Below, in pieces: positions 16,491-25,848 of a stretch of DNA of 64,000 nt. Origin of the DNA: Bog-756 sp963725395 (GTDB lineage: Bacteria > Actinomycetota > Acidimicrobiia > Acidimicrobiales > RAAP-2); contig CAVRYH010000005.1 of the NCBI GenBank assembly GCA_963725395.1, forward strand, positions 310,001 to 374,000. Reading direction: 5' to 3'. Within the stretch, counting starts at the first letter, position 1, and every line of letters starts with the position of its first letter. Position numbers and translations under genes: made by a program. The notes beneath the pieces are model-generated. The model was given only the letters and a program-made list of their open reading frames with translations, was not told the DNA's origin and did no database searches.

Positions 16491-17626
16491 GCCGCCCGCC
16501 CGACGTTCGCCACCATCGATGTGATCCGCTGACGGTGCTGACTCGGGGTCCCGTAGAGGGACCGGTCGAGGACGACCCGGCGGAGGAAGAGGTGGATGTC
16601 GTGTTCGAAGGTGAGGCCGATGCCGCCGTGCATCTGCACGCAGTCCTGGAGGAGCTCGACGCCGTACTGACCAAGGAAGGCCTTGGCCGCACTCACCAGC
16701 TCACCGGCCTCGTCGGCCCCCGCGCTCACAGCCTCGGCCGCCGCGTCGCTGATGGCGTGTCCGGCCTCGAGCCAGGTCTTCATGTCGGCGAACCGGTGCT
16801 TCAGCTCCTGATAGGAGGCGAGGGGCCGCCCGAACGAGTAGCGATCGAACGCCCACTCTAGGGTCAGGTCCAGCGCGAACTGCATGGCACCGACCGACTC
16901 CGCATTGACCATGACCAACGCCTGCTGCAGCTGACGCTCCACCTGGGCGTCCGCCCCGCCGGCCTCACCGAGCACCGAGTCAGTGGGCACCCGCACGTCC
17001 CGGAAAGTGACCTCGGAGAACCGGCGGGTGAGATCGATCGTACGCATCGGTCGGAGCGTGATTCCATCCGTGCCGGTCGGGACCAGGACCTGGGTGCGCC
17101 CGCTACCGGTCCGGCCGGTGACCAGCAGGTGGCTCGAGCGACCGGCGGACTCGACAGGTCGTTTGGTTCCATTCAGGACGACGTGGGAACCGTCCATCCT
17201 GATCTCGAGTTCCTGGTCATCGAGGCCGTCGTTCGGCCTGGGCTCCAGGTGGCACCACGAGACGATCGATGTTCCGGCCAGGAGGCCCGAGAGAAGGTCG
17301 GCGTGGCGGTCCACCGAGAGCTCGCTGAGGGCCCCGGCGACCACGTTGATCGGTACGAGTGGACCCGGTGCCGCGTGCCGCCCGAACTCATCGGCCACCA
17401 GCGAGAGGTCCAAGATCCCGTCACCGCTGATCGAGCCGCCGCCGTTCCCCTCTTCGACGAGAAGTGAGGTCCACCCGAGCTCGGCGCCGGCCTGCCAGTA
17501 GCCGGTGACGAACCCGTCGGGGTCGTCGAGGAGGCGCCGGATCTCCGCCGGCGTGGCGTGTTCGTTCAGGAATTTGGCCGTGGTGTCGCGGAAGAACTCC
17601 TGGTCTGGTGTCAGGTTCACCAGCAC
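16487..17626 (-). CDS. Acyl-CoA dehydrogenase, FadE-type (beta-like partner)
   Basis: A 379-residue partner of the downstream dehydrogenase. It has an N-terminal LTPDQEFFRDTTAKFL helix, a degenerate middle domain, and a well-conserved C-terminal domain with RYSFGRPLASYQELKHRFADM and a QMHGGIGLTFEHDIHLFLRR segment. The GTG at 17626 is used (GGAG about seven bases upstream); a second GTG two codons later is equally possible. It probably forms a heterotetramer with the 15228-16490 product and introduces an alpha,beta double bond. Confidence 0.88.
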   Translation of the reverse strand: MLVNLTPDQEFFRDTTAKFLNEHATPAEIRRLLDDPDGFVTGYWQAGAELGWTSLLVEEGNGGGSISGDGILDLSLVADEFGRHAAPGPLVPINVVAGALSELSVDRHADLLSGLLAGTSIVSWCHLEPRPNDGLDDQELEIRMDGSHVVLNGTKRPVESAGRSSHLLVTGRTGSGRTQVLVPTGTDGITLRPMRTIDLTRRFSEVTFRDVRVPTDSVLGEAGGADAQVERQLQQALVMVNAESVGAMQFALDLTLEWAFDRYSFGRPLASYQELKHRFADMKTWLEAGHAISDAAAEAVSAGADEAGELVSAAKAFLGQYGVELLQDCVQMHGGIGLTFEHDIHLFLRRVVLDRSLYGTPSQHRQRITSMVANVGRAA

Positions 17627-17689
17627 GGACGGCTCCGAGGGGTGGAGAGTCCGGATCGGACTCCGCCGACGGCGATTATGGCTGAGCGG

Positions 17690-19171
17690 TCAGGCACTCG
17701 GCCACGCCAGTGACTGGATCTCGAGGTACTGATCGAAGCCGGCGATACCGTTCTGCCGGCCGATCCCGCTCTCTTTGAACCCTCCGAACGGCACGTCGGC
17801 GCCGTACCAGAGGCCACCGTTGACGCTCATGGTGCCGCTGCGCACCTGGCGCGCCACGGCCATCGACCGGTCCAGCGACGCAGAGATGACGCCGCCGCTG
17901 AGCCCGTACCGGCTGTCATTGGCCAGACGAACCGCGTCGTCGTCGTCCTCGAACGGGATGACCACCAGGACGGGGCCGAAGATCTCCTCTTGGGCGATGG
18001 TCATCGAATTGTCCACGTCGGTGAACATTGTCGGCTCGACGAAGTAGCCTTGCGGGTGGGCTTCGGGCCGGCCGCCGCCCACCGCCAGGGTCGCTCCCTC
18101 TTCGACGCCGCGGGCGACGTATCCGAGCACCCGATCGCGCTGCTTGGCGCTGATCACCGGCCCCATGATCACGTCCTCACGCTGGGGGTCCCCGTAGGGC
18201 ACCATGGCGAAATAACTCTTCAGGCGCTCCACGCCCTCGTCGTAGCGGGACCGGGGTAGGAGCATCCGGGTCGGGATGGCACACCCCTGCCCGGCGTGCG
18301 AGCACACCGCCATGCCGACGAGCAGGGCGGTGTCAAAGTCGGCGTCGTCCAGGACGATGGTCGCCGACTTACCGCCTAGCTCGAGGAAGAGCCGCTTCAT
18401 GGTGGCCGCACCTTTCTCCATGATCCGCTTTCCCACGGTCGTTGAGCCGGTGAAGGAGACGAGGTCCACCGCGGGTGAGAGGGTCAACTCCTCGCCGACC
18501 AGATGGTCCGACGAGGTGACCACGTTGACGACCCCGGGCGGTATGTCGGTGCGTTCGGCCACCAGGCGACCGATGAGGGTGGCGTTCCACGGTGTGTCCG
18601 GAGCGGGCTTGAGTACGACGGTGTTGCCGGTGGCGAGCGCTTGGCCCAACTTGACCAGCGCCACCTCGAACGGATAGTTCCACGGGGTGATGGCCCCGAC
18701 CACCCCGATGGGCTCCTTCACGACCAAGCGTGAGTTTCTGCCTCCTCGGAAGTCGGTGGCGTCGGGGAGGCGGTGCTCCCACTCGAACTCCTCGATCAGC
18801 CGGGCCGGGTAGCGGAGGGCGTCGAGGAGGGGTACGTCGAGCTGCGGTCCGGCCGTGAGCATCCGGGGGCAGCCGACCTCGAGGATCAACTGCTCGCGCA
18901 ACTGCTCCCGCTCGGCCTCGAGGGCGTCCTGGAGCTGGAGGAGGCAGTGCTGACGGAATGTCCGGTCAGTGGACCAGTCGGTCTCGTCAAAGGCTCGCCT
19001 GGCCGCCGAGATCGCCCGTTGCATGTCAGCGGTCGAACCGTCGGCGACCTGGCCGATCACCTCCTCGGTGGCCGGGTTGACGTTGTCGAAGCACTCGCCC
19101 GTGGATGACCCGACGAGGTGGCCATCGATGAGCATGTTCGGTTCCGCATCGATGGTCGCCGTGCCGGTCAT
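17690..19171 (-). CDS. NAD(P)-dependent aldehyde dehydrogenase
   Basis: A 493-residue ALDH-superfamily enzyme oxidising an aldehyde to an acid. Visible motifs are the ITPWNYPFEVALVKLGQAL cofactor region, FTGSTTVGKRIM, the general-base motif ELGGKSATIV, and the catalytic Cys in AGQGCAI. The C-terminus has PFGGFKESGIGRQNG. ATG 19171 with AGGGGG upstream is preferred to a GTG seven codons earlier. It is first in the minus-strand block and diverges from the SDR/thiolase pair across a short promoter region. Confidence 0.9.
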   Translation of the reverse strand: MTGTATIDAEPNMLIDGHLVGSSTGECFDNVNPATEEVIGQVADGSTADMQRAISAARRAFDETDWSTDRTFRQHCLLQLQDALEAEREQLREQLILEVGCPRMLTAGPQLDVPLLDALRYPARLIEEFEWEHRLPDATDFRGGRNSRLVVKEPIGVVGAITPWNYPFEVALVKLGQALATGNTVVLKPAPDTPWNATLIGRLVAERTDIPPGVVNVVTSSDHLVGEELTLSPAVDLVSFTGSTTVGKRIMEKGAATMKRLFLELGGKSATIVLDDADFDTALLVGMAVCSHAGQGCAIPTRMLLPRSRYDEGVERLKSYFAMVPYGDPQREDVIMGPVISAKQRDRVLGYVARGVEEGATLAVGGGRPEAHPQGYFVEPTMFTDVDNSMTIAQEEIFGPVLVVIPFEDDDDAVRLANDSRYGLSGGVISASLDRSMAVARQVRSGTMSVNGGLWYGADVPFGGFKESGIGRQNGIAGFDQYLEIQSLAWPSA

Positions 19172-19235
19172 GGAGGTCCCCCTGGCCGGCACTGCGTCGA
19201 AGGCCGTCCACTGATATTGACGTTGATGTTTGGAA

Positions 19236-19248
19236 AGAATACCGTTCC
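19236..19248 (+). promoter_or_regulatory. Recurrent inverted repeat (AGAAT-ACC-GTTCC) in the divergent ALDH/SDR promoter
   Basis: One mismatch from the window consensus AGAAY-N3-RTTCT. It lies in the AT-richer 224-bp gap between the ALDH (-) and the SDR (+), 148 bases upstream of the SDR start, and could serve both directions. Confidence 0.45.
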
Positions 19249-19395
19249 GGCTATGAGCTGCAAACCGCCCCTGGCATGTGTCGGCCGTTCGCCTTCCCGA
19301 CGGGCGGAACGGGCCCGACGTCCGACCGCTGCCGGAAAGCGAGCGAAGGGCGTCCTTCGGGCCCGAGAAGAGTGTTTCGGATCGGAGGGGCGCCG

Positions 19396-20166
19396 ATGAA
19401 CCTCCAGGGGCGCTCAGCCATCGTCACCGGCGGGGCCGGCGGGCTCGGTTCCGCCACCGTGCGCCGCCTCAAGGGTCTGGGGCTGGGCGTCGTGGTATTC
19501 GACCTCGACGCCGACCGGGCGGATGTGTTGGCCAAGGAACTCGGCGATGGCGTGGTCGGACTGGGGGGTACCACCAACGACGACGCCGACGTCGCCGCCG
19601 CCATCGACGCCGCTCGGGCGCTCGGTCCGATCGCCGCTCTGGTCAACGTGGCCGGTGGAGGTGTGGGTGGCGGGCGCATCGTAGGACGCGACGGGACACC
19701 ACACGCCAAGGATTCGTTCGTGAAGACCCTCGAGATGAATGCCACGGGCACCTTCAATATGAGCCGCTATGTCTGCGCGGCCATGGGCGCCAACGACCCC
19801 GATGAGGACGGTCAACGCGGCGTGGTGGTCAACACCGCCTCAATCGCTGGCATGGAGGGACAGAGCGGTCAGGTCGCGTATGGCGCGGCCAAAGCCGCCA
19901 TTCTGGGCATGACGCTTCCCATGGCCAGAGACCTGGCCCCGATGGGGATCCGGGTGTGCGCCATCGCCCCTGGGACCATGGGCACCCCGGTGATGCTCGC
20001 CGCCGTGCCCCACCTCAAGAAGGATCCGGTGGAGACCATCGTCTTCCCCAAGCGGTTGGGCTATCCCGAGGAATTCGCCATCCTCGTCGAGTCGATCGTC
20101 ATCAACCCGTACCTCAACGGGGAGAACATCCGCCTCGACGGCGCCCTGCGCTTCAACATCAATTAG
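19396..20166 (+). CDS. SDR family oxidoreductase, 3-hydroxyacyl-CoA dehydrogenase type-2-like
   Basis: A 256-residue SDR with TGGAGGLG, a VNVAGGG segment in place of NNAG, NTASIAG (catalytic Ser) and YGAAK (catalytic Tyr/Lys). The insertion after the fourth strand and the C-terminus (VESIVINPYLNGENIRLDGALR) match HSD17B10/FabG-like 3-hydroxyacyl-CoA dehydrogenases. ATG 19396 follows GGAGGGG, and the upstream frame is spurious. With the thiolase behind it, it would supply the last two steps of a beta-oxidation round. Confidence 0.87.
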   Translation: MNLQGRSAIVTGGAGGLGSATVRRLKGLGLGVVVFDLDADRADVLAKELGDGVVGLGGTTNDDADVAAAIDAARALGPIAALVNVAGGGVGGGRIVGRDGTPHAKDSFVKTLEMNATGTFNMSRYVCAAMGANDPDEDGQRGVVVNTASIAGMEGQSGQVAYGAAKAAILGMTLPMARDLAPMGIRVCAIAPGTMGTPVMLAAVPHLKKDPVETIVFPKRLGYPEEFAILVESIVINPYLNGENIRLDGALRFNIN

Positions 20167-20209
20167 GGATTCGAGGCCCACGAGTGCTTCACCGCAACGA
20201 GGAGGGCCC

Positions 20210-20275
20210 ATGACCGACTTGAATTCGCTCGACCCGGCCCGAGGCCGGTGGGGGAGTGGTGGGGCCGATGCCTGA
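20210..20275 (+). CDS. Possible 21-codon leader ORF coupled to the thiolase gene
   Basis: ATG 20210 has a strong GAGGAGG four bases upstream, better than the thiolase's own site, and its TGA (20273-20275) overlaps the thiolase ATG at 20268. Reinitiation or coupling would fit. The peptide resembles nothing known to me and may be a remnant. Confidence 0.3.
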   Translation: MTDLNSLDPARGRWGSGGADA

Positions 20276-21449
20276 TGCCGTGATCGTCTCGACGGCGAGG
20301 ACGCCGATCGGTACCTCCTTCAAGGGCTCGCTCGTCGACGTGGACGCCTTCGAGCTGGGCGCACTGGCCGTGGCCGAGGCGGTCCGTCGGTCCGGTGTCG
20401 ACCCTCAGCTGGTGGACGACGTCATCCTCGGTGAGATCCTCTACGGCGGTGGTGACATCGCCCGCTACGCAGCGATCGAGGCCGGACTCGTGCACGCGCC
20501 AGGCGTGGCCCAGAACCGGCACTGCGCGTCGGGACTCTCCGCTGTCCAGAGCGCAGCCGCGTCGATCCGGTCGGGTATGGACAACGTGGTCGTCGCCGGC
20601 GGTGCCCATTCCTCCTCGACGTCTCCGCGCACCAGCCGTCGCGTCCTTTTGAGCGACGACTGGGAGGAGTGGAACTCCCCGAGCCACCGTGAGTCCCCTG
20701 ACGCCCCGAACCGCGACATGTCCATCACCGTAGGGTGGAACGCAGCCGTTCAAGCCGACGTGACTCGAGAGGAGATGGATGCGTGGGCGCTCCGGTCCCA
20801 CCAGCGGGCCATTACCGCCATCGACGCCGGAGCGTTCACTGACGAGATCTTCCCCGTCGAGGTGGTGAACCGGGCCGGTGAGCACAGCACGTTCGGCGTC
20901 GACGAGCACCCCCGGCGCGACAGCAGCATGGAAAAACTGGCATCGCTCAAGCCTCTGCATCCCGAGATCGAGGGGTTCAGCATCACGGCCGGTAACGCCG
21001 GTGGCGTCAACGACGGTGCCGCGGCCATGGTGATCACCGACGATGAGCTGGCCGAGCGCATCGGCCTCGAGCCACTGGCCGTGGTGAGGGCCTGGGCGTC
21101 GGTCGGCGTTCCGCCGGCTGAGACAGGGCTAGCCCCAACCGTCGCCATCCCCAAGGCGCTGGCCCGCGCCGGTCTCGGGGTCGAAAGCGTCGACTTGTGG
21201 GAGATCAACGAGGCGTTTGCTTCGATGTGCGTGGCCACGACCCGGATTCTGGGCATCGACGACTCAGTGGTGAACGTACTCGGGAGCGGTTGCAGTCTCG
21301 GCCACCCGATCGCCATGACCGGGGCGCGAATGGTCATCTCACTTACCCATGAGCTCCGCCGGCGAGGGGGTGGTACCGGTGTGGCCGCCATGTGCGCCGG
21401 AGGTGGAATGTCCACTGCGCTCGTCATCGAGGTCCCGGCGCCCCGGTAG
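20268..21449 (+). CDS. Acetyl-CoA C-acyltransferase (thiolase)
   Basis: A 393-residue degradative-type thiolase that cleaves 3-oxoacyl-CoA with CoA. The nucleophile is Cys86 in RHCASGLSAV, NEAF lies in WEINEAFASMC, the His motif is SGCSLGHPIAMTGARM (a variant of GGAIALGHPIGASGAR), and the second active-site Cys is in MCAGGGMSTA. ATG 20268 is used; a GTG four codons earlier is an alternative. The residues are retained, so it should be active. It follows a 3-hydroxyacyl-CoA dehydrogenase-like SDR. Confidence 0.92.
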   Translation: MPDAVIVSTARTPIGTSFKGSLVDVDAFELGALAVAEAVRRSGVDPQLVDDVILGEILYGGGDIARYAAIEAGLVHAPGVAQNRHCASGLSAVQSAAASIRSGMDNVVVAGGAHSSSTSPRTSRRVLLSDDWEEWNSPSHRESPDAPNRDMSITVGWNAAVQADVTREEMDAWALRSHQRAITAIDAGAFTDEIFPVEVVNRAGEHSTFGVDEHPRRDSSMEKLASLKPLHPEIEGFSITAGNAGGVNDGAAAMVITDDELAERIGLEPLAVVRAWASVGVPPAETGLAPTVAIPKALARAGLGVESVDLWEINEAFASMCVATTRILGIDDSVVNVLGSGCSLGHPIAMTGARMVISLTHELRRRGGGTGVAAMCAGGGMSTALVIEVPAPR

Positions 21450-21509
21450 CAGAGCGGAAATCGAGAGGGTCAGCTATCTGGGCCCCGCGAGGCGCCGGAC
21501 CGTCGGCCG

Positions 21510-22331
21510 CTAGGACAGCTGTCCGATCGCTGCGCAGACACCGCCGTCGACGAGGACGTCAGTGCCGGTCACGAAGCTGGCCTGGTCGGAGAGGAGAAAG
21601 TCGATGACTGAGGCGATCTCGTCGGCGTGGCCGGATCGGCCGAGGGGGGCCATCGACTCGAGCTGCCGCATCCCCGGCTGACGCTCGAACTCCTGGAGGC
21701 CCATGGGCGTGTCGATGGTACCGGGCGAGACCGAGCAGATCCTGGCGCCCACCGAACCGAAGGCCGCCGCTTTGCGTTCGACGAGGCGCCGGACCCCGCG
21801 TTTGGCCCACGCATAGGCCATGCCTGGGTCCTCACCGGCCGCCCCGAGAGCGGCGAGGTAGTCGTCGAGCAGGGTGGGTGACAGTGGCCGGTCGATGATT
21901 CTGTCGACTGCAGGATCGGCCTGGGATGCCATCAGCTGTGCCGCCATCGACGCCACACACACGACTGCCGCCCCGTCGGCGACGAGCGGCCGGACGGCGT
22001 CGACGAGAAGCGCGGTGCCCACCAAATCGACGGCGAGCATCCGGTCCCATGCAGCCATGGTGGGGGAGATGCCGGCGGCGTGGGCGACCCTGAGTAACGT
22101 GCCGTGATCCGCCGCGACCCGGGCGACCCGGGCGACGGAGGCGGGGTCGCTGATATCGCCCGGCACCGCTTCGCAACGGGTGCCGGAGTGGGAGAGCCGC
22201 CCGGCCGCTTCGGCCGTGGCATCGGGGTCGAGGTCGACGAGCACAACGACATCCACCGTCGCGACCATGCGGGCGGCACAGGCGGCCCCGATGCCACGGG
22301 CCGCGCCTGTGACGATCCCGACGCTGGTCAC
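21510..22331 (-). CDS. SDR family oxidoreductase, HsdA-like (3-alpha-hydroxysteroid dehydrogenase/carbonyl reductase family)
   Basis: A 273-residue SDR with TGAARGIG, an AHAAG segment in place of NNAG, CVASMAAQ (Ser) and YAWAK (Tyr/Lys). The long insertion between the catalytic Ser and Tyr and the C-terminal MAPLGRSGHADEIASVIDFL, VTGTDVLVDGG segments resemble Comamonas-type 3-alpha-HSD. The GTG at 22331 overlaps the stop of the upstream SDR (GTGA). An open frame upstream is only the shadow of that gene. A steroid substrate is an inference from family resemblance. Confidence 0.83.
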   Translation of the reverse strand: MTSVGIVTGAARGIGAACAARMVATVDVVVLVDLDPDATAEAAGRLSHSGTRCEAVPGDISDPASVARVARVAADHGTLLRVAHAAGISPTMAAWDRMLAVDLVGTALLVDAVRPLVADGAAVVCVASMAAQLMASQADPAVDRIIDRPLSPTLLDDYLAALGAAGEDPGMAYAWAKRGVRRLVERKAAAFGSVGARICSVSPGTIDTPMGLQEFERQPGMRQLESMAPLGRSGHADEIASVIDFLLSDQASFVTGTDVLVDGGVCAAIGQLS

Positions 22332-23074
22332 ACCGGCCGACGGGGGACGACGGCGATGGTGGGGATGCTCGCCGAGGGCCCTGACCGTAGGAGGGAGTCC
22401 ACCACCCGGACCAGCTCGTCCACGTCGAGAAGGGCTCCGGCGATGTACTCCCGAGCCACCCAGATCGGGGCCATCTCGGTCATCAGGTCCATGTCCCAGT
22501 CTGCGTTGAACCCCGTCATGGCGTCGCCTTCTCCGCCGGCACAGTCGCCGACGGTGATTCGGGTGAATCCGAGCTGCGGATGCTCGGCCCGCCACGCCTC
22601 CACCAGCTTGTCCAGGGCCGCCTTGCTCACCGCGTAGGCGCCCAGACCCGGCCATGGCGGAGTGTGCGAAGCGCTGATCGACGACAGGTAGGCGGCGGTC
22701 CCCCGAGAGGCCACCAGGTGCGGGAGCGCTGCCGCCGTGACGAGTGACGCACCGATGACGTTGGTGTCGAACGCCCGCCGCCACGTCGCGGCGTCGGTGT
22801 CGACGAGCCGCACGAGCGGTCCGATCCCGGTGGCGTATACGAGCGCGTCGATACCACCGAGCTCGCGGGCGGCCTCCGCGACCGCCCCTTGGCAGGACGC
22901 TTCGTCCCTGACGTCGCACGGGATGGCCAGCGCATCCGGGCCCGCCTCGGCCGCGGCGTCGGCGAGGCGCTCTTGACGCCGTGCCATCAGTGCCACTCGT
23001 GCGCCGCGTTCCCCCAGTCCGACCGCGATGCAGCGGCCCAGTCCGCTCGACGCTCCGACGACGACCACCCTCAT
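22328..23074 (-). CDS. SDR family oxidoreductase
   Basis: A 248-residue SDR starting MRVVVVGASSGLG, with YATGIGP in place of NNAG, LSSISASH (Ser) and YAVSK (Tyr/Lys). After the catalytic Lys the C-terminus diverges from FabG (GDCAGGEGDAM and a DELVRVVDSLL helix), as in SDRs of actinobacterial lipid clusters. It is translationally coupled to the HsdA-like SDR. Confidence 0.83.
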   Translation of the reverse strand: MRVVVVGASSGLGRCIAVGLGERGARVALMARRQERLADAAAEAGPDALAIPCDVRDEASCQGAVAEAARELGGIDALVYATGIGPLVRLVDTDAATWRRAFDTNVIGASLVTAAALPHLVASRGTAAYLSSISASHTPPWPGLGAYAVSKAALDKLVEAWRAEHPQLGFTRITVGDCAGGEGDAMTGFNADWDMDLMTEMAPIWVAREYIAGALLDVDELVRVVDSLLRSGPSASIPTIAVVPRRPV

Positions 23075-23183
23075 GGCCTCAACCCCGATCCTTCACGACA
23101 AACCCCGTTCACTCATGGACACAGTCCGACCGATCTCTATTGTCCGGCATTCTCAAGTGGTGCGACGCGCTGCGGTCCACCGG

Positions 23184-24383
23184 TCAGTCGAATACCACAG
23201 GGAGGCGCTCCCAGCCCCGCACCGTGGAGGTCCGGGCCTGTTTTGCATTGTCCCAGTCGACCTCCCACGAGGGGAAGCGTTGGAGTACTTCGTCCAGCGC
23301 GACCCGCCCCTCCAACCTGGCCAGGGCGGCGCCGAGGCAGAAGTGCAGCCCGTAGCCGAACGCCAAGTGGTGGTCGATCTTACGGGTGACGTCGAACCGG
23401 TCGCCCTCGGGGAACTTCCGGTCGTCACGGTTGCCGGAGCCGTTGAGCAGCAGTACAGCGCTCCCCTCCGGCACCGGCTGACCGTGGTGCTCGACGTCTT
23501 GGGTGACGTACCGGGCCTGGGCGGGGGAGGGCGGCTCGAACCGGAGGAGTTCCTCGATGGCGCTGGGCACCAGGCTCCGGTCGTCGACGACCTTGCGGCG
23601 CTCGTCTGGGTAGTCGGCGAGGACCTTGCCGGTCCACCCGATCAGCCGGGCCGTGGTCTCGTTGCCCGCCGCAGCCAGGAGGTTCACGACATTGACCACT
23701 TCGGTGCGGGTGAGTCGGCGTGTCGTCCCGGTCTCGTCTTCGAACTCGGCCTGGAGTAGCTCGGTCATCAGGTCGTCGGACGGGTGCTCCGCCCGCCAGT
23801 CGATGTAGTCGTCGAAACTGCTGGCCTGGATGTCCGCAGCGAAGTCCGACGCATCGGGCATGGTGCCCTCCTCCAGGCGTAGGCCGTCATCGATGACGTC
23901 CCGGAGCGCCTCTTGGTCCTGCTCGGGGATCCCGAGCAGCATCCCGATCGTGCGCATGGGCATCTGGGCACCCAGGTCGGCGATGAAGTCGAAACCACCG
24001 GTCCCCACCATCGGATCGAGGCTCCGTGCGCAGAACTCGCGGATCTTGGGCTCGATGGCGTTCATCTTGCGAGGCGTGAACACCCGGGAGAGAAGGCTCC
24101 GGTGGAGGTTGTGGCCCGGCGGGTCCTCGAAGATGATCGAACCTGGCGGGATCTCCATGTCGCTCTTGATGAGCTCGAGCAGTGTGCCCTTGGCCGAGCT
24201 GTACGTCTTCCATTCGACGAGGCCCCGCTCGACATCCTCGAAGCGGCTCAGCGCATAGAAGTCGTAGCGCTCGTTGTAGTAGAGCGGCCGCTCCTCGCGA
24301 AGTCGTCGCCAGATCGGGTAGGGGTCCGTATCGATCTCGAAGTCGTACGGGTCGTAGTAGAGGTCGGAGTCGGTCGTGGTCAC
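23184..24383 (-). CDS. Cytochrome P450 (paralogue of the one at 11105-12301)
   Basis: A 399-residue P450 with I-helix AAAGNETTA, K-helix EELLR, and haem loop FGYGLHFCLG with the ligand at about Cys349. The N-terminus (LYYDPYDFEIDTDPYP), the whole middle region and the RTSTVRGWERLP tail match the first P450, so they are recent paralogues on opposite strands. The GTG start has AGGGGGA close by. A ferredoxin is not adjacent; the nearest candidate is at 62.3 kb. Confidence 0.92.
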   Translation of the reverse strand: MTTTDSDLYYDPYDFEIDTDPYPIWRRLREERPLYYNERYDFYALSRFEDVERGLVEWKTYSSAKGTLLELIKSDMEIPPGSIIFEDPPGHNLHRSLLSRVFTPRKMNAIEPKIREFCARSLDPMVGTGGFDFIADLGAQMPMRTIGMLLGIPEQDQEALRDVIDDGLRLEEGTMPDASDFAADIQASSFDDYIDWRAEHPSDDLMTELLQAEFEDETGTTRRLTRTEVVNVVNLLAAAGNETTARLIGWTGKVLADYPDERRKVVDDRSLVPSAIEELLRFEPPSPAQARYVTQDVEHHGQPVPEGSAVLLLNGSGNRDDRKFPEGDRFDVTRKIDHHLAFGYGLHFCLGAALARLEGRVALDEVLQRFPSWEVDWDNAKQARTSTVRGWERLPVVFD

Positions 24384-24651
24384 TGGTCCCCCTTGGTCGA
24401 CGTCGGAACGGTAGTGGGCGGCGGCCAGTGTCGGATCCGCAGCGGGCCGACCACACGCTCGCTTCGAGCGCGACGAACATTGCCTTGACCAAGAAGAAGG
24501 TTCTCACACACCGGACAGCCCCGCCAGTCCCGGTCAGACCCTGTTCCGTCAGAGCTGTGGCACCGCTGGCAGCCCACTTGGAGAAACGATACTCTCAGAT
24601 CGAAGTAAGAACATTCTCACCACTCACGAGGCGACCACGAGAGAGGCGATC
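24384..24651. promoter_or_regulatory. Divergent promoter region, P450 (-) and amidohydrolase (+)
   Basis: A 268-bp AT-richer gap containing three copies of varying quality of the recurrent repeat: 24492-24504 (AGAAG-AAG-GTTCT), a weak one at 24583-24595 (GAAAC-GAT-ACTCT) and a half-site pair at 24605-24617 (GTAAG-AAC-ATTCT). No other gene is visible. Confidence 0.5.
24492..24504 (+). promoter_or_regulatory. Recurrent inverted repeat (AGAAG-AAG-GTTCT)
   Basis: Nine of ten half-site bases match AGAAY-N3-RTTCT, and CA follows as in the best copies. It is 109 bases upstream of the P450 start and 148 upstream of the amidohydrolase start. Confidence 0.5.
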
Positions 24652-25848
24652 ATGGCGACGAGAGCGCTCGACATCCCGGTCTTCGATGCGGACAACCACC
24701 TGTACGAGACTCGCGACTCACTGACCAAGTTCCTCCCCGACTACGCCAAGCGGGTGATCGACTACGTCGAGGTACGGGGGCGAACCAAAATCGTGGTTCG
24801 CGGCCAGATCAGCGAGTACATCCCGAACCCCACCTTCGACGTGGTTGCCCGTCCGGGGGCCCAGGAGGAGTACTTCCGGGTCGGCAATCCACAGGGTAAG
24901 AGCCGCCGGGAGATCTTCGGCGAGCCGATGCGGGCCGTACCGGCGTTCCGGGAGCCGGCAGCACGACTCGCCCTGATGGACGAGCAGGGCCTCGACCGCA
25001 CCCTCATGTTCCCGACCCTCGCAAGCCTGGTCGAGGAGCGGCTGCGCGACGATCCGGAGCTGATCCACGTGGTAGTCCATGCGTTGAACGAGTGGATCGA
25101 CGAGACGTGGACCTTCAACTACGAGGGTCGGATCTTCACCACGCCGGTGATCAGCTTGCCCATCGTCGACAAGGCCATCGAGGAGCTCGAGTGGGTGGTC
25201 GGGCGCGGTGCCAAGGTCGTCCTGGTCCGCCCCGCCCCGGTGCCGGGCCTCCGCGGCTCGCGCTCATTCGGCCTTCCGGAGTTCGACCCCTTCTGGGAGA
25301 TGGTCGTGGAGCACGACATCCTGGTGGCCATGCACTCGTCGGACAGCGGCTACGAGCGCTACACCAATGACTGGCTGGGAAGTGACGGCGAGATGTTGCC
25401 GTTCCAGCCGCAGGCGTTCCGCATGCTCTCGGCGTGGCGGCCGGTGGAGGACGCGGTCTCGGCCCTCATCTGCCATGGTGCCCTGTCCCGCTTCCCGACG
25501 CTGAAGGTAGCCGTCGTCGAGAACGGCAGCAGCTGGGTCGAGCCCCTGATGAAGAACCTGGCAGACGTGTACAAGAAGATGCCGCAGGACTTCCTCGAGG
25601 ACCCGAACAAGGTCATGAGACGCAACATCTTCATCAGCCCCTTCTGGGAGGAGGATCTGGGCGAGCTGGCCGAGTTGATCGGGGACGATCACGTCCTGTT
25701 CGGATCCGATTACCCCCACCCCGAAGGCCTGGCCGACCCGGTTAGCTACGTCAAGGAGCTCGACGGTCTCTCCGAGGAGACGGTGCGCAAGATCATGGGC
25801 GGCAATCTGGCCCGCCTGATGAACATCGACGACACCACCGACAGGTGA
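24652..25848 (+). CDS. Amidohydrolase-2 (ACMSD-like metal-dependent hydrolase) family protein
   Basis: A 398-residue TIM-barrel hydrolase or decarboxylase. DADNHLYE near the N-terminus takes the place of the usual metal-binding DxHxH, with Asn where the first His would be. Further metal or active-site residues are MHSSDSGY mid-protein and FGSDYPHPEG near the end. The start has GAGAGG upstream. It is a close paralogue of the protein at 61064-62254. It overlaps the acyl-CoA ligase by four bases and is first in a three-gene operon with a ligase and a CoA-transferase. The family includes decarboxylases of aromatic acids; the substrate is unknown. Confidence 0.87.
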   Translation: MATRALDIPVFDADNHLYETRDSLTKFLPDYAKRVIDYVEVRGRTKIVVRGQISEYIPNPTFDVVARPGAQEEYFRVGNPQGKSRREIFGEPMRAVPAFREPAARLALMDEQGLDRTLMFPTLASLVEERLRDDPELIHVVVHALNEWIDETWTFNYEGRIFTTPVISLPIVDKAIEELEWVVGRGAKVVLVRPAPVPGLRGSRSFGLPEFDPFWEMVVEHDILVAMHSSDSGYERYTNDWLGSDGEMLPFQPQAFRMLSAWRPVEDAVSALICHGALSRFPTLKVAVVENGSSWVEPLMKNLADVYKKMPQDFLEDPNKVMRRNIFISPFWEEDLGELAELIGDDHVLFGSDYPHPEGLADPVSYVKELDGLSEETVRKIMGGNLARLMNIDDTTDR

